From the NCBI GenBank assembly GCA_910591455.2, contig OU342807.1:6712430-6776429 (forward strand): a DNA stretch of 64,000 nt, given 5' to 3'. The notes below the pieces were generated by a model. The model saw nothing but the letters and a program-made list of their open reading frames with translations. It ran no database searches and was not told where the DNA came from. Source of the stretch: Pholis gunnellus. Its lineage: Eukaryota > Chordata > Actinopteri > Perciformes > Pholidae. Of the stretch, positions 1-11,449 are shown piece after piece; the stretch's first letter is position 1; each line of letters begins with the position of its first letter. Made by a program: the position numbers and the translations under genes.

Positions 1-879
1 CTTGGCAGGGATTACTATGATATCATCTAGCAGCATCTCCCACAAATTGCAGCCATTTAAGAGTTCATTTGTGGTTTATTTTGACGTGAACTCGTCATCA
101 TGCAGGTTTTAATTTGAAACCCTTCAGTTTTGGTAGAGCTGGTAGAGCTGGTGTAGCTGCTGGCGAAGCCACCTTCGGTGTAGCAGCAGCAGATTCACAA
201 ACCTCAGGAGAGGTGAAGTGGAGGGTTTCTCAAGGGTTCTCAATACCAGAAATGTTCTGAAGTCCAGTTTTCCTCCCCTCTGACTTCCGCCTGTCATCAT
301 GCATTTAGAGTTTGAGTGTAACGTGTAGCCTAAAACAAACTCCATCGCTCGCCTTCCAGACGACTGCACACATATGTTCGAGTGACCGCACTCAGGGTCA
401 CAATATGCTGATAGTGCAGGAACGACACCACACTTTCATCAGAAGTACAGGTTGACGAGGCAATGCAAGGGCAATGATAAGAAAACCAATACGCAGATAT
501 GTTGTAATTCTATGATATAAAACATTTAGAAATTATGTAATAGTAGTTTGTATTATTATTATATCTTCAAGAAAATTTTAAATCGTATTATTCTGCATTT
601 TATTGTACATATCAGAAAGAATACAATTTTAGGAAAGACAGTGGTCCCCATGGAGTCCCTTTTGTATTCATAATGGCCTCTTTACCTTCCAGCACACCAC
701 CAACAACAGTGGGAGAAATATATGGTGACATTTTGATTTCCTCAGCTGGACTTTGTTTGAACCTGGCAATTTGAAAATATTTGAAAATCCATTAATTTGT
801 TTCTCAAACGCCGCACCTTCTTGTTAGTCACACCCTTCCTCTACACTTTGTGGCCACACAGACAGAAAGAAAGAAATCA

Positions 880-1140
880 CAATTAATTACACATTATTTT
901 CGGTGTTGATTAATCTGTTGAATATTATCATTTTGTCTATAAAATGTGATAAGAATTGTGATTGATGCTGATTTCCCAGAGCCGAAGGTGACACATTATT
1001 AACTACTCCAAACCAAAAGATATTCAGTTCAACAACAGCTAATACTCATATTTGAGAAGCTGGAACCACTGCATTGTCTTTTGGGTGTTTTTGCTTGAAA
1101 AGGTGATTTAAATGATAGATTCACTTTTAAAATAGTTGCA
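880..1140 (+). repeat. Degenerate dispersed repeat (GGGCTGCAACTAA family)
   Basis: The order of words (gattaatctgttgaatatta, then tctataaaatgt, then tcccagagcc, then aaagatattcagtt, then gagaagctggaacca) is the same as in the better copy at 10518-10800. This is a common teleost interspersed repeat; I cannot name its class. Confidence 0.45.
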
Positions 1141-2259
1141 CTGCCCCATGGCTACACTACACTGTACGTGTTGGGGATTATAAAGGTTGCTTGCGCTGCT
1201 GATGAGTCACTGATAACTGAGATTTCCGGCTTTTACTTTGTTTCAGAAACAAACAAATGAAAAGGAAGAGTGTTTAATAATTCAGCTGGTTTACTGTTGG
1301 TCTATTGCAATACTGTTCAGATACAGTTGTTTACTTGATGTGGTGGGAATACCAGTCCTACTGGCTGTGAACACGCTCAGCACTTCCTTGATCTTCAACA
1401 GAGGCAGATACATCTTTCAAATGACTTAGTGCCCATTTCAGTCGCGTATTACAACTTTAAAGAGATACAAATATGTTAGGGATGTTCTCAAATCTCTAAG
1501 ATGAAAAGCTTTATTGCAACTGAGCCAAAGATAAGGAAACCGCTGGTTTAGAAATACTTCTTTCTTTGTCTTCTAATGTCCTCGACTTTAAAGTGAACCA
1601 GAAACTCAACATCGCTCTGTCTGAAGTGATTCATTAAAACTTTGATCCACAGAATCAGTGAGCGCATTGATTCCAGCAGGACTATGAACTTAACGGAGAA
1701 GTTTGGTGATAAATAGTTAAGATAAATATTTTCAACGAACCCCACGAAAAGTACAAAACCAACAATGCATTGATCATTCTATCAAGTATTGTCTGTGAAG
1801 CCAAAGCCTGATAAACTGCAGCGTATTGCTCACAGACACAGACAGGGTGGTGACGTCAGAAAGTATTTAGAGACGGACGAACACATTGTTGCTTTTGGTC
1901 TCTTTCTTTTCTCTTGTAGAGGTGCCACCCATGTATTTAAGCTGTATTTACCGCGTATTGTCACAGATTTCTGCCGTATTTATACCTTATTTTTGCCATA
2001 TTTTGACAATATTGCCACTGCGCCTTTGCGCTATTTTATATATACACTGTATAAGTATCTGGGCTGGAATTGACTGCCATTTTGGGAGGCTACTACGTGC
2101 ACAAATCTTCAGAAAGGCAATCATTTTTTGTACTGTTTTATTTCATATTTGTTTCTTCGGAAGGCAGAAATACCAGGGGAATCCTGTCATCCTTGAAAAA
2201 TGAAAAAATGAATAAGATGGAAAAAACCCACAAATAGTATTTGAAGTTCTGCGCTGTGA

Positions 2260-2415
2260 AGTTGCAGGTAAGCAGATTTGGATACCCTCAGACAAAACCA
2301 GGCTAACTGTTTCCCCCTGTTTCCAGTCGTTATGCTAAGCTACGCTAACCCTTCCAGCTTGAGATTTACCGTACAAACAAGAAGAGTGGTATCGATGTTC
2401 TCACCAATGTTGCAC
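2260..2415 (+). mobile_element. Right half of a palindromic MITE-like repeat
   Basis: Contains the right-end block aactgtttccccctgtttcc followed by agtcgttatgctaagctacg and then gagtggtatcgatgttctca. These blocks also occur, with mirror-image left ends, in the copies at 17.4-18.15 kb, 24.2 kb and 44.5 kb. Only the right half is visible here. Confidence 0.55.
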
Positions 2416-2771
2416 TATTGCTGTAATCAGTTGGAGAAGAAGTGACTGTCTGACATGCAGTGACCAAGAAAGACTGTGAAGTGAAGTGGCCTCACATTGT
2501 CCCGCCGCCACTTCAAATCCTTAAACCCTCCTCCATCAAATTGTGACAGTTTGACAGCAAACAACCACTACGGCAACTCCCTCTCACCTGCTGCTCTGAA
2601 CATCATTACTGTTAATAATGAAAAACGCAGCCAGGCACATGACTAACACCTGATGAGTCAGGTGTGTCTCCGTGCAAGGTGTTTGTGTGTGTGTGTGTGT
2701 GTGTGATTCTCCAGCAGAGAAACCCGGCTTCCTGTTTAATTATTCAAACATAAACCTGAATTCAACAGTCA

Positions 2772-2885
<114 letters not shown>

Positions 2886-3177
2886 CTCTGATGCACACAC
2901 ACCTTCCACAACTCACCCTTGAACCTCTCTCCATCACTTCCTGTCTCTTTACATCCCTGTACTCATATCTCCCTCTTTCCCTCCTTCTGTTCTGCACTCT
3001 CACTCTTTTTCGCTCCCATTCTAGCCCTCCTCCTCACCCCTCATGTCCCTCACCCTCCACCCACCTCCCCCTTTCTCTTTGTCAGTGTGCAGTGGACTGA
3101 GCACTCAGAGCTGATCTGTTCTGGCATTTGAGGAGAAGCATTTTTCTTTTTCATGGCACTGCTGGAATGTCCAGAGA

Positions 3178-4190
3178 CAAACACACGAGAGGAGACAAGG
3201 AGAGGAGAATAAAGGAGAAGGAGAGGAGAGGAGAGGACAGGAGAGGAAGAGAGAGGGGACAATACTGGAGGAGTGGAGGGAGGAGGAGAAGAGAAGAGGG
3301 GAGACAAGGATAGAGGGGAGGGAAGGAGAGGAGTGGAGGGGAGAGGAGATGAAACAATGATAGAGGTGAAGAGGAGACAATGATAGAGGAGAGGACAGGA
3401 GAGAGGAGATAGGAGAGGAGGGAAGGGGTGACAAGGATAGAGGAGCAAGGAGGAAGGAGGAGAGGAAGAGAAAGGGGACAATACTAGAGGAGTGGAGGGA
3501 GGAGGAGAAGAGAAGAGAAGAGGGGAGACAATGATAGAGGGGAGGGAAGGAGAGGAGAGGAGAGGAGATGAGACAATGATGGAGGTGAAGATGAGACATG
3601 GATAGAGGAGAGGACAGGAGACTATAGGAGATAGAAAAGGAGGGAAGGGGAGAGGTGACAAGGATAGAGGAGCAAGGGGGGAGGAGAAGAGGAGATGAGA
3701 TGAGAGGAGACAAGGAAAGAGGTGAGAATAGGAGACAAGGATAGAGGAGAGGAAACAATGGGTGAGGAGAGGGAGGAGGAGAATAGACAGGATAGAACAG
3801 ATAAGAGGAGAGGATACAAGGATAGAGAAGACGAGAGGACAGGAGGGAAGAGGAGATGAGACAAAGATAGAGGTGAGATGAAGAGACAAGGATGGAGGAG
3901 AGGAGAGGAAAGGAAACAAGAGGAGGGGAGAGGGGAGGGTAGGAAAGGAGACAAGGATAAAAGAGATAATATGAAACAAGACAAGGATAGAGGAGAGGAA
4001 GATATGTTAAATAAGATACAGTAGAGAAAGTTAGGACAAGAGAGGAAAACAGGGGAAGATGTGAAAGGAAATTGGAGGAAAGAGGAGGAAAGGAAAAGAG
4101 GAGGCAGGAGAGAGTAATTGAGAGAAGAGGAGGCAACAGGAGGGGAGAGGAGAGGAAACAGGAGGAGAGGAGTAGTGAGGAGGAGATAAA
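3178..4190 (+). repeat. Purine-rich minisatellite, about 1 kb
   Basis: Almost uninterrupted A+G on the plus strand, built of imperfect units related to gagacaaggatagaggagag and ggaggaggagaagagaagag in many permutations. Read from the minus strand, the direction of caskin1 transcription, it is a CU-rich tract. Long open frames through it are an artefact of its composition. Confidence 0.9.
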
Positions 4191-4454
4191 TTCAGAGCAG
4201 AGAATCAAGAGTGGCCTGGTGATGAAATGGGAGAGGAGGAGAGCAGTTTCAAGGCTGTAATTGAAATCTAATTATCACCTCAAGCCCCAGCTGAATCCAC
4301 GTCACACACACACACACATACATGAGCGTCACATTCGTGCACAAGTCTGCACGTGTACTCGAACGATCATCACATTATTACCACTAACATCTGGCATCTT
4401 CACACACCACTAATCCCCCATGTACCAAGAGCAGTGTAGGACCTCTGTGTACTT

Positions 4455-4500
<46 letters not shown>

Positions 4501-4879
4501 TACACACATCCTCTCTGGTGTGCTCACATACACACATTTTTGTGCATTCATGCAGAAACACACACACAAACGGTCAATGGTGGAAAATGGGTGACAAGCA
4601 TCCTCCCAATTTCTAAATTCGTTCTGATGACTGTTCTCACACATGTGCAACGTCATCACTATCACACATGCAACGTCATAGCACAAACACACACACACAA
4701 ATACACCTATGCCTGCAGGGAAAAGACACACACACACACATACGCAGACACAAACATAGTACATCATTTAGGATAAATGGCATCACATCCGATTTAGCCT
4801 GCACTGTCCTGACCTCGTAATGACGGGTGTGCGTGTGTGCGCGCGTGTGTGTGTGACAGGAGGATGGAGGGATACTGAC

Positions 4880-4973
4880 TGGCTTTCCCTGGCCGAGGTC
4901 TCTGTAGAAGCCGCTGAGCTGTCAGCAAGTCCTCGGTCTTCACGGCCTGAAGCAGCTCCTGGTCCTTCCCCAT
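4880..4973 (-). CDS. caskin1: caskin1, first coding exon (gene runs off the left edge)
   Basis: CASKIN1 is a cytoplasmic scaffold of neurons (ankyrin repeats, SH3, two SAM domains, proline-rich tail) that binds CASK at presynaptic terminals. Reading the minus strand from the ATG at 4973, the exon encodes 31 residues starting MGKDQELLQAVKTEDLLTAQ and ending RLLQRPRPGKA, then one base of the next codon before a GTCAGT donor at 4879. From memory the N-terminus of mammalian CASKIN1 is nearly identical (QELVQAVKAED..., RLLQRPRPGKA) and its next residue is K, compatible with the split codon; CASKIN2 is clearly different here. The exon sits at the edge of a CpG-rich block. Start choice: matches the family start and lies in a GC-rich leader. 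No further exon is visible in the window. Confidence 0.85.
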
Positions 4974-5760
4974 GTCCCCTCCGTCCCGCCTCGGTCCTCT
5001 CGGTGCCGCTCTCTTCCTCTGAGCGCCCCTCTCTCCTCCGCTAATCCGCTGCTACATCCTGCCGCCGCTCCGGGCCTCCCGCTGGAGCTGAGGCGCGGAA
5101 GGGTTGATGCTGCCGGGAGTGGGATGCTCCAATTCGGCCAGGAGTCCAGCGCTCTTCCCGCTGTGCCTCCCCGCCCCCTCCTCGCGGTGGTAGCCTACCG
5201 ACCGACCGGACCGACCGGACCTCGCTCTCTGCAAAAAGATGCTCTCCGGCCGCACAGGAACACACTCAGCGACAGATTCCACTGATTCTATCCGCGTGAC
5301 GATTTCACAGGGTCTACGTGCGTGCGTGCGTGCGGTGGAGCTCGAGCGCCCTCCTATATGCTGGGTCAAATCCGCACCCCCTGAAATCTCACGAGCCCTC
5401 AATCCTGCAGAATAACACGCACGGGTCGCTGATGTTTAACGTGTGACCGCTGTCGCCGCTGCGATGCTGGACCAGCTCGCGCCAACTCCAGCGTGCACAC
5501 ACACACATACACACGCATTCACAGTCACATATGGCATTACATAAACACGAGCTACTCGTGCGCGCGCCACTCCAGTGGTTGTAATCCCAGTCTGCGTGTC
5601 CCCGCGCGCGTTCGGGCGGACAAGTCAGGAGAGGTCGTTTGACATAATAAAATTGTACTCAGTCGCGTGCAAGAGGTGCAATCAGTGCGCGGGACAGTGG
5701 GTGGGAGAGTACGGGATCGCGCAGACCCAGACACTCAGCACCGTCACTCAGATAGATGGA
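4974..5760 (-). promoter_or_regulatory. caskin1: CpG-rich promoter and leader of caskin1
   Basis: The stretch between the caskin1 ATG and about 5.75 kb is markedly GC- and CpG-rich compared with its AT-rich flanks and carries repeated CGTG/GCGC words and a poly-purine/pyrimidine patch. This is what a CpG-island promoter of a neuronal gene looks like. The transcription start cannot be placed from sequence alone. Confidence 0.6.
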
Positions 5761-7959
5761 CAAATCTGATCTATAACACTGTCCCTCACAAAATAAATCT
5801 GGCAATATTCATTCATATCTTGCACTGTAGCCTATTTTTTATTCTCCACTTTATTTTTGTTTCATTCCAATGATTCTTTCTTCTCTTTAAATCCTCCTTG
5901 CGTGTGTATTTTATGTTACTTTAATATATAGTTTTTAATTAATCTATCTATGTATAATGTAAAGCACTTTATTGTTTTAAAGTGCTACACAAATAAACTG
6001 ATCTCGCCTCAATGTGTGTCACAGTGGTGATGGTTTCACGTCAACATTGTTTAAGGTTAATGAGGCAGGGAAAATTCGAGGACAGGAAAAGTGTGTGTAT
6101 GTGCGTGTGTGTGTGTGTCCCTGATGCAGGGCTAATTTAGACTAAAGGGGCCACTGGCAGTCAGATTTAGGACAGGAAATGGAACAGATGACAGAAGACT
6201 GGTACTCAATCAAACTGTGTGTATGTGCAAGCTTTATATTTGTGTATTGACACATAGCTGCTTAGAATGGCAGATAGTTTTTCAGTTGACAGTCAGCTTC
6301 ATACACCGCCGGATTAACCCACTCTGGGGGCCCCTCTTCAGCCCCCCCACACCAATTTACTTCGGTTAAAGTTAAGCAGAAATGTATGAGAGAATAAAAA
6401 GCATAGAGCTGTATCACAATGCCATACAGCTTTTGAGTATAGTGTTTGCACTGTAAAATGATAAAAATATACTCAAAAAGTCTGCATGCATATACGTAGC
6501 ACTAAGAAAAGGCTTGATTATAAGAGTGCTGAAATAGAGGAGCTGCAAAAGAAAAGACGTCTCCAGGAAGATCTTGAAAAATAAAATATTGTTTACTCTT
6601 TGTGAGGTTTAATTGGAACACTTTGATTGACGTCCAACGGCGCACTTACTGTGTAGTTTCCTGTTTGTATAAAACAATAAAGAATGCGGATTTCTGGTGC
6701 ACCGACTACAAAAACAGTATTCTGTAAAGATACGTTTATTATACAGACTTTGAGTTTACATACTAGCTGCTCTATGAGGCTGTATATAGCGGTGCTTTGA
6801 GCTCAGTGCTAATGTCAGCATGCTAACACAGTGAAAATATTATCAGGCTGATGTGTAGCAGGATTTTATTCCAGGGGCAGTTTCCTGCTTTGCCTGGTCA
6901 GTAGTTCAGCCTTGGGTTCACATGCATTATAGTTGTCAACTTAATATTTTAATTCATTCAACATGAACAACATTTTGCATTTGCATCACACTTTTGTACA
7001 ATTGTCTGTTGTTCCATAGGACTGAAGAAAGTAAATACACATGTTAACTGAGTTCAAATGATGAATAGTTTATTGGTTTAAAACTGCATTAATCAATGTA
7101 AGAACTGAATCAAAAGGCTATGTCATGTGAAAGGGTCGTTACCTATTTCGAGAAACTAAATCTTCTGATACCTTCATTCAATAGAGGCCTGTATATTTCA
7201 GTATCCTGTTGATATTGTTTACTAAATACTGAATGAGACATGCACGTTAGCTGGATAAATCATTTTAGGGTTCATCCATAACTTATCTAAAAAAAAAAAC
7301 AACTTGTTGCTTTCTCATGAAAATTGGGTATTTGTCCAATTATCCAGAGAAACAGACCTAGTGTCTTCCCAAGATAATGAGATAATTAACCCGTTATGAC
7401 CAGAAAACAACTCTTTTGTCCTGAGATAACGAGATAATTAATTCATAATCTCGAGATAACAGGATTAAAAACATAATTGCAATCACGGCGGCTCAAGGCT
7501 TCTATTCAAAACAGAGTAAAAGTAGAGAAAATATTAGAATCGGATTCCTTAGTGGCTAGAAACAAATAGCTGTTTGCTATTATTTCAACCATAACATGAT
7601 GAGCTGGTGATATGTCAGCTTCTTTTGATGCCCCCCCTCATGGCCAACCATCAATTAATGCAGTTTCAAACAGCAGCAGATGTTACAACTGATACATATC
7701 AGTGTATGCAGGCAGTGATGCAGCTGTTACACAGGATATGCTTGTGGTTAGTCATCAAAAAATGATAACGTGTACCATGGGTATTCTGTAAAACATAATG
7801 ATAATGTGTGCAAATAAGCCTTCCACAACTTGCAGATCAAATACTCAAGCTGTGATTGTGATATTTCTAAATATAAAAATAACACAAAAACAGAATAGTT
7901 CTTTAACTTAGAATACAAACATCTTGATACAGCGACAGACACTCTGTCCACACAGGCGT
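5761..7959. other. Intergenic, AT-rich, repeat remnants
   Basis: No coding exon recognised. About 5930-6000 resembles the 3' tail of a LINE-derived repeat (aagcactttattgttttaaa then gctacacaaataaactg). About 7365-7470 has repeated gagataa words in both orientations, typical of another fish repeat. A TTTATT at 7068 (AATAAA on the minus strand) is one candidate polyadenylation signal for the SOCS1-like gene, roughly 0.9 kb beyond its stop codon; this is only a candidate. Confidence 0.4.
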
Positions 7960-10046
7960 CTATATACAACAAGGGTACGCGTGAACATAGTCTTTGACTT
8001 GAGTGCTGAGCCCAGGTAAGGTGCTTATATGTTCTGCTCCATATGAGCCCATGAGAGCCCTCCTGCACATCTGCTTCAGGCGCTCCGGACGCTGCTTGCG
8101 ATAGGGCGATGTCAGTTTACAGGATGAGCCGGTGTAATAAGTGAGCAGAGCGAAAAGTGACGCAAAAGTCCTGTGGCTGCCGCACAGACTGAAGAGCAGG
8201 TTGTTCAGCTGGACACGAACACTGGTCGAGCCGTCGTCGCTTTGGTAACTCAGAGTGAAGAAAACATCTGGCTGGCCGCTGTCTCTGTAACAACACAGCA
8301 GCATGCATTTATAGTCACTTTATGCACACCTAATGTGGTTTATTATCTTATATAATGCATTTTATTAAGCATGCAGTAAAGAGAAAAGGGTACAGGAGGA
8401 CTATATCTACATATGCATGTCCATGTCTTAGGAATTTATTTGACTAAAATAATAATATATTAGTAAACACACAATAGATCATTTTAGAATCAGACTTAGC
8501 TGTTAGGATTCATCAAAAGTTGTGACAAATATAAATACTGCAAGATATAAATGCTTTGTACATATGTTATGATAAACAAGCTGCACTGGGTGTCGCTCAT
8601 TAAGGTTTGAATCCACTTCTGAGAATGACACCTGTGCAAGAGAACAGCGTAACAAGTTGCAGACAAAAACAACAGATAAAACAAAACCTTGTAGTGGTAG
8701 ATTTACCTGATGAGGAAGGTACCCAGCTGTGCCCGTGTGAGTATTTCGTGTGCCTCCTCCATGGTCATCGACCCCCAGTAGTAACCACTGTGTTGGAGCT
8801 GCTGGTAGGTGCATTTCACTAGTTTGTACTCTGCTGCGCTGCTGAATGGACGGAGGTGCGTGGGGAAACTCTCAGCATCAGCTCCATTGATTGGCTGCAG
8901 CAGAGAATTTATTAGAAATAAATAACATAAATAAAGTTATTGCCAACAACAGTCACAGAGGAGGCAGAGTTAAACAAATGTTTACGGGTTGAGTCTAAGT
9001 CATCCTACCAAAGTTTATATATATCTATAAAATGTATTCTTAACAATATTTTTAGAGATGCTATAGTGTATGAATAAAAGTAATGTAAGAATACAACAGT
9101 AATGCTCTGCAGTGTTTTAGACGCTTTGTAATAGAAACTTGCAGATTATGTGTCCTGTGTTCAGTATAAAAAGTCAAAGTCCAAAGGTTAACTCAGGTAT
9201 TTGACTTCTCCAAATTAAGCTTCAAAACAATGACGCAGTGATAACCACAGATTTTGTGTGTGGTGGAACTCATACAGAAAAAAACACTGCATAATACCAA
9301 ATATAATAATATAGTATAATTAATTATTGTTGTTGTTGTTATGTAATGTTTGGCTCAAACATGTGAAGTCCATTATCTGTCACTGATAAAAAGACAATCT
9401 CATAACGATGTTTTTAAAATAGTGTCAAATATATATGAAGGGGTTAATATTAGTTCCACCTTTACCAGCTGCAACATCAAAGTGATGCTTACACATTAAC
9501 TTCACTCATTCCATTCTGCATAAAGAGTACTTTTACTTTTGGTACTTTCATTTTTCATATTCTGAAGCTTATAGCCTACTGATGTACTTTTACTTCAGTA
9601 CAATTGGGAATGCAGAGCATTATATACACTGTTGCGTATTTATGTTTACTTTTAGTAAAGGATCTGAGTACTTCTTCCATCAATGGATGTAAAATTTGAG
9701 AAAAAAATCCTGGTGTTTGATTTCAGACTTTGTTTCGCTCCAGCCATCTGTGCGCTGTTTAAAAAACACAAATCTCCCAAAACAATAAAATCCACAAACT
9801 GAGCAAACGTTAAGTGCTAACCTGGCTCCAGGTTTCAGGTTCTTCATGTAAGTTCAGTTTTTTCCAGTGCAGTAAATCTAGCTGACTCTCTGTGGGCTCT
9901 TGGCTCTCTGGTTGAACATTCTCTGGGCTCTGGACTCGTTCTGGTCCCGCAGGTTCCTCGGGGAGTCGACTTTGGTTCTGCGTCTCCGCTGCGCCGTTCT
10001 GTTTTCTGCTCGGTACTACTGTTCTATCAAGATTGTCTCTGACCAT
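7960..10046 (-). CDS. socs1b: SOCS1-like suppressor of cytokine signalling (3 coding exons, 245 aa)
   Basis: SOCS1 proteins bind activated JAKs and cytokine receptors through an SH2 domain, block the kinase with a kinase-inhibitory region (KIR), and recruit elongin B/C-Cullin5 through a SOCS box. Coding exons on the minus strand: 10046-9822, 8894-8707, 8284-7960, joined in frame at good GT-AG sites. N-terminus (1-75) is polar and unstructured. KIR-like THLRPF at 87-92 precedes E97-Y98. SH2: YYWGSMTMEEAHEIL from 113, GTFLIRDS with phosphotyrosine-binding R138, TSVRV at 158-162. SOCS box: BC-box RLKQMC 206-211, Cul-like end STLPGLSTQVKDYVHAYP. Best match among SOCS proteins is SOCS1, not CISH/SOCS2/SOCS3. 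Mammalian SOCS1 has an intronless CDS; the intron inside FLI-R-DS here is at the position I recall for CISH/SOCS2. ATG chosen because a TGA closes the frame upstream and MVRDN resembles fish SOCS1 starts. The a/b paralogue assignment is my inference. Confidence 0.82.
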
Positions 10047-10304
10047 CCTAGAAAGGAAAATCCTCCTCTTGTCCACCTGTTGCACCAGTTCCTCCACTTT
10101 TCACTGGCAGATCCTCCATCACTGACCACTTTCTGGCCGGTCATCTGCTGCTCAGTCCTCTTTCAGACTCCATGTTGCTTTAAACAACAGCTTGACAATT
10201 GAATCAAGATTTATGAACTTCATCACAAACTTCTGGAGGGGAGCAGATGTAGGATCTGTTCAGCCATCTGTCCTTGACGGATTGCCACTGAAGAATGTGA
10301 TGAG
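10047..10304 (-). promoter_or_regulatory. SOCS1-like leader with three upstream ORFs
   Basis: Minus-strand leader between a probable acceptor (tttgtatttcag, exon starting at 10304) and the main ATG at 10046. uORF1 10173-10141 (10 codons plus stop); uORF2 starts at 10144, overlapping the stop of uORF1, and reads 42 codons out of frame past the main ATG to 10016; uORF3 10119-10048 ends in TAG one base before the main ATG. Upstream ORFs repressing SOCS1 translation have been described in mammals. Confidence 0.6.
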
Positions 10305-10517
10305 CTGAAATACAAAAAGGAGAACAATCAGTCAAAATGTTTTATTTCACTCAACTGCATTTCACCTTAATCATCACAATAGATTTGCAATAGGCCTAAT
10401 GGTATTTCTGGCCACTAGGGGGCAGCAGAAACCAGTTGTGAACACAACATTGACAAATAAACAGTTGCTTATTTACACATCCAGCGGTTACAGAGCAACA
10501 TTATCATTCATTTGTGT

Positions 10518-10800
10518 TTAGGGCTGCGACTAAAGATGATTCTCACTGTGGATTAAGCTGTTGATTATTTTCTCAGTTGTTCGGTCTATAAAATGTCACA
10601 AAGTGAGTATCAGTGTTTCCTGAATACCAAGATGATGTCCTCAAATGTCTTGTTTTGTCCACAACTCAAAGATATTCAGTTTACTGTCCCAGAGCAGGTC
10701 AGGAATTCAGAAAATATTCATCTTTTAATAATTTCAGTTGTAGTTGAATTCGAAGTAATTGTTCTCAGAGTTTACCAGTCGGACGTTTGAGAAAGCTGAG
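10518..10800 (+). repeat. Dispersed teleost repeat (GGGCTGCAACTAA family)
   Basis: Begins tttagggctgcgactaaaga and contains gttcggtctataaaatgtca, gatgatgtcctcaaatgtct, tgttttgtccacaactcaaa and gatattcagtttactgtccc in order. Related copies lie at about 880-1140, 27610-27900, 31285-31345 and 33438-33610. It is the most complete copy here. The ORF at 10593-10790 is part of the repeat, not a gene. Confidence 0.65.
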
Positions 10801-10889
10801 AAAGAAATGTTATACTAACATGCTACGTTTCTGAATTGTGTACATAGTTTAATTTATTGTGTGTATACATTTCATTTTTTTATATAGGT

Positions 10890-11449
10890 TTATAATGGCT
10901 TACTCTCAGGAGTACATAGAATATAAAAACATTTAATGTCATCATGTATAAAGGCTTTGCTTACTATAGGGTGTGCTCGTTTGTTCGTATAATGTTGGGA
11001 TAGCAGTTTGGCTGAAGTATTTAGGCCCCTGAACCCGTCTTTCTCGACTGTCTGTAGCGGGACCATGTCTTTGCATGGCTGGATCGTTATTGCGTTCGTA
11101 ATGCCGCTCCGCCGCTTGCTTTTCTTGTCATATGCAGTGCATCGCGCAAATGCCTCTTCAAGCGATGTCTGACCCTTTGGCTTCACCGTTTCACTCGCGC
11201 TAACGTTACCGGTTGACGACCGTAATCACACTCTTGGTATTCCAACACATGTTTTGTGCTGAGGTGATGGAGTAAGTTGCTCGTGCTACCACCAGCGGCA
11301 ACAACAGTGGCTCGACAAACTTTGCAATATATAATCTTTCGGACGTCAGATTTTTTAAAACCAAAACACTTCCAAACAGCGGACACAGCTCCTCTCTTGG
11401 GCACAGACTCTATCGGTGCATCTCCGGTCTGTCTTTGTTCATCCTGCAT
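10890..11449 (-). pseudogene. Broken BED-finger/hAT transposase-like relic (ZBED1-like)
   Basis: Minus-strand reading from 11449 gives about 88 residues with a BED zinc finger: an aromatic lead SAVWKCFGF, then YCKVC, then HHLSTKH (C-x2-C ... H-x4-H pattern). A frameshift near 11185 moves the frame, which continues as KPKGQTSLEEAFARCTAYD and KDMVPLQTVEKDGF, the linker normally found between the BED finger and the catalytic domain of ZBED/hAT proteins. After about 11040 similarity stops; the RNase-H-like catalytic domain and the dimerisation domain are absent. It lies in the long first intron of the SOCS1-like gene. A host ZBED gene is unlikely given the frameshift and truncation. Confidence 0.7.

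Noticed and set aside
124..369. 81-codon minus-strand ORF at the left end
   Set aside because: No similarity to the next caskin1 exon or any family I know, and no splice signals at its ends.
3050..4208. Long ORFs rich in Ser/Pro/Leu on the minus strand (309 and 367 codons)
   Set aside because: They are translations of the CU-rich complement of the purine minisatellite; all frames stay open because the tract lacks stop words. No domain, start context or splice signal.
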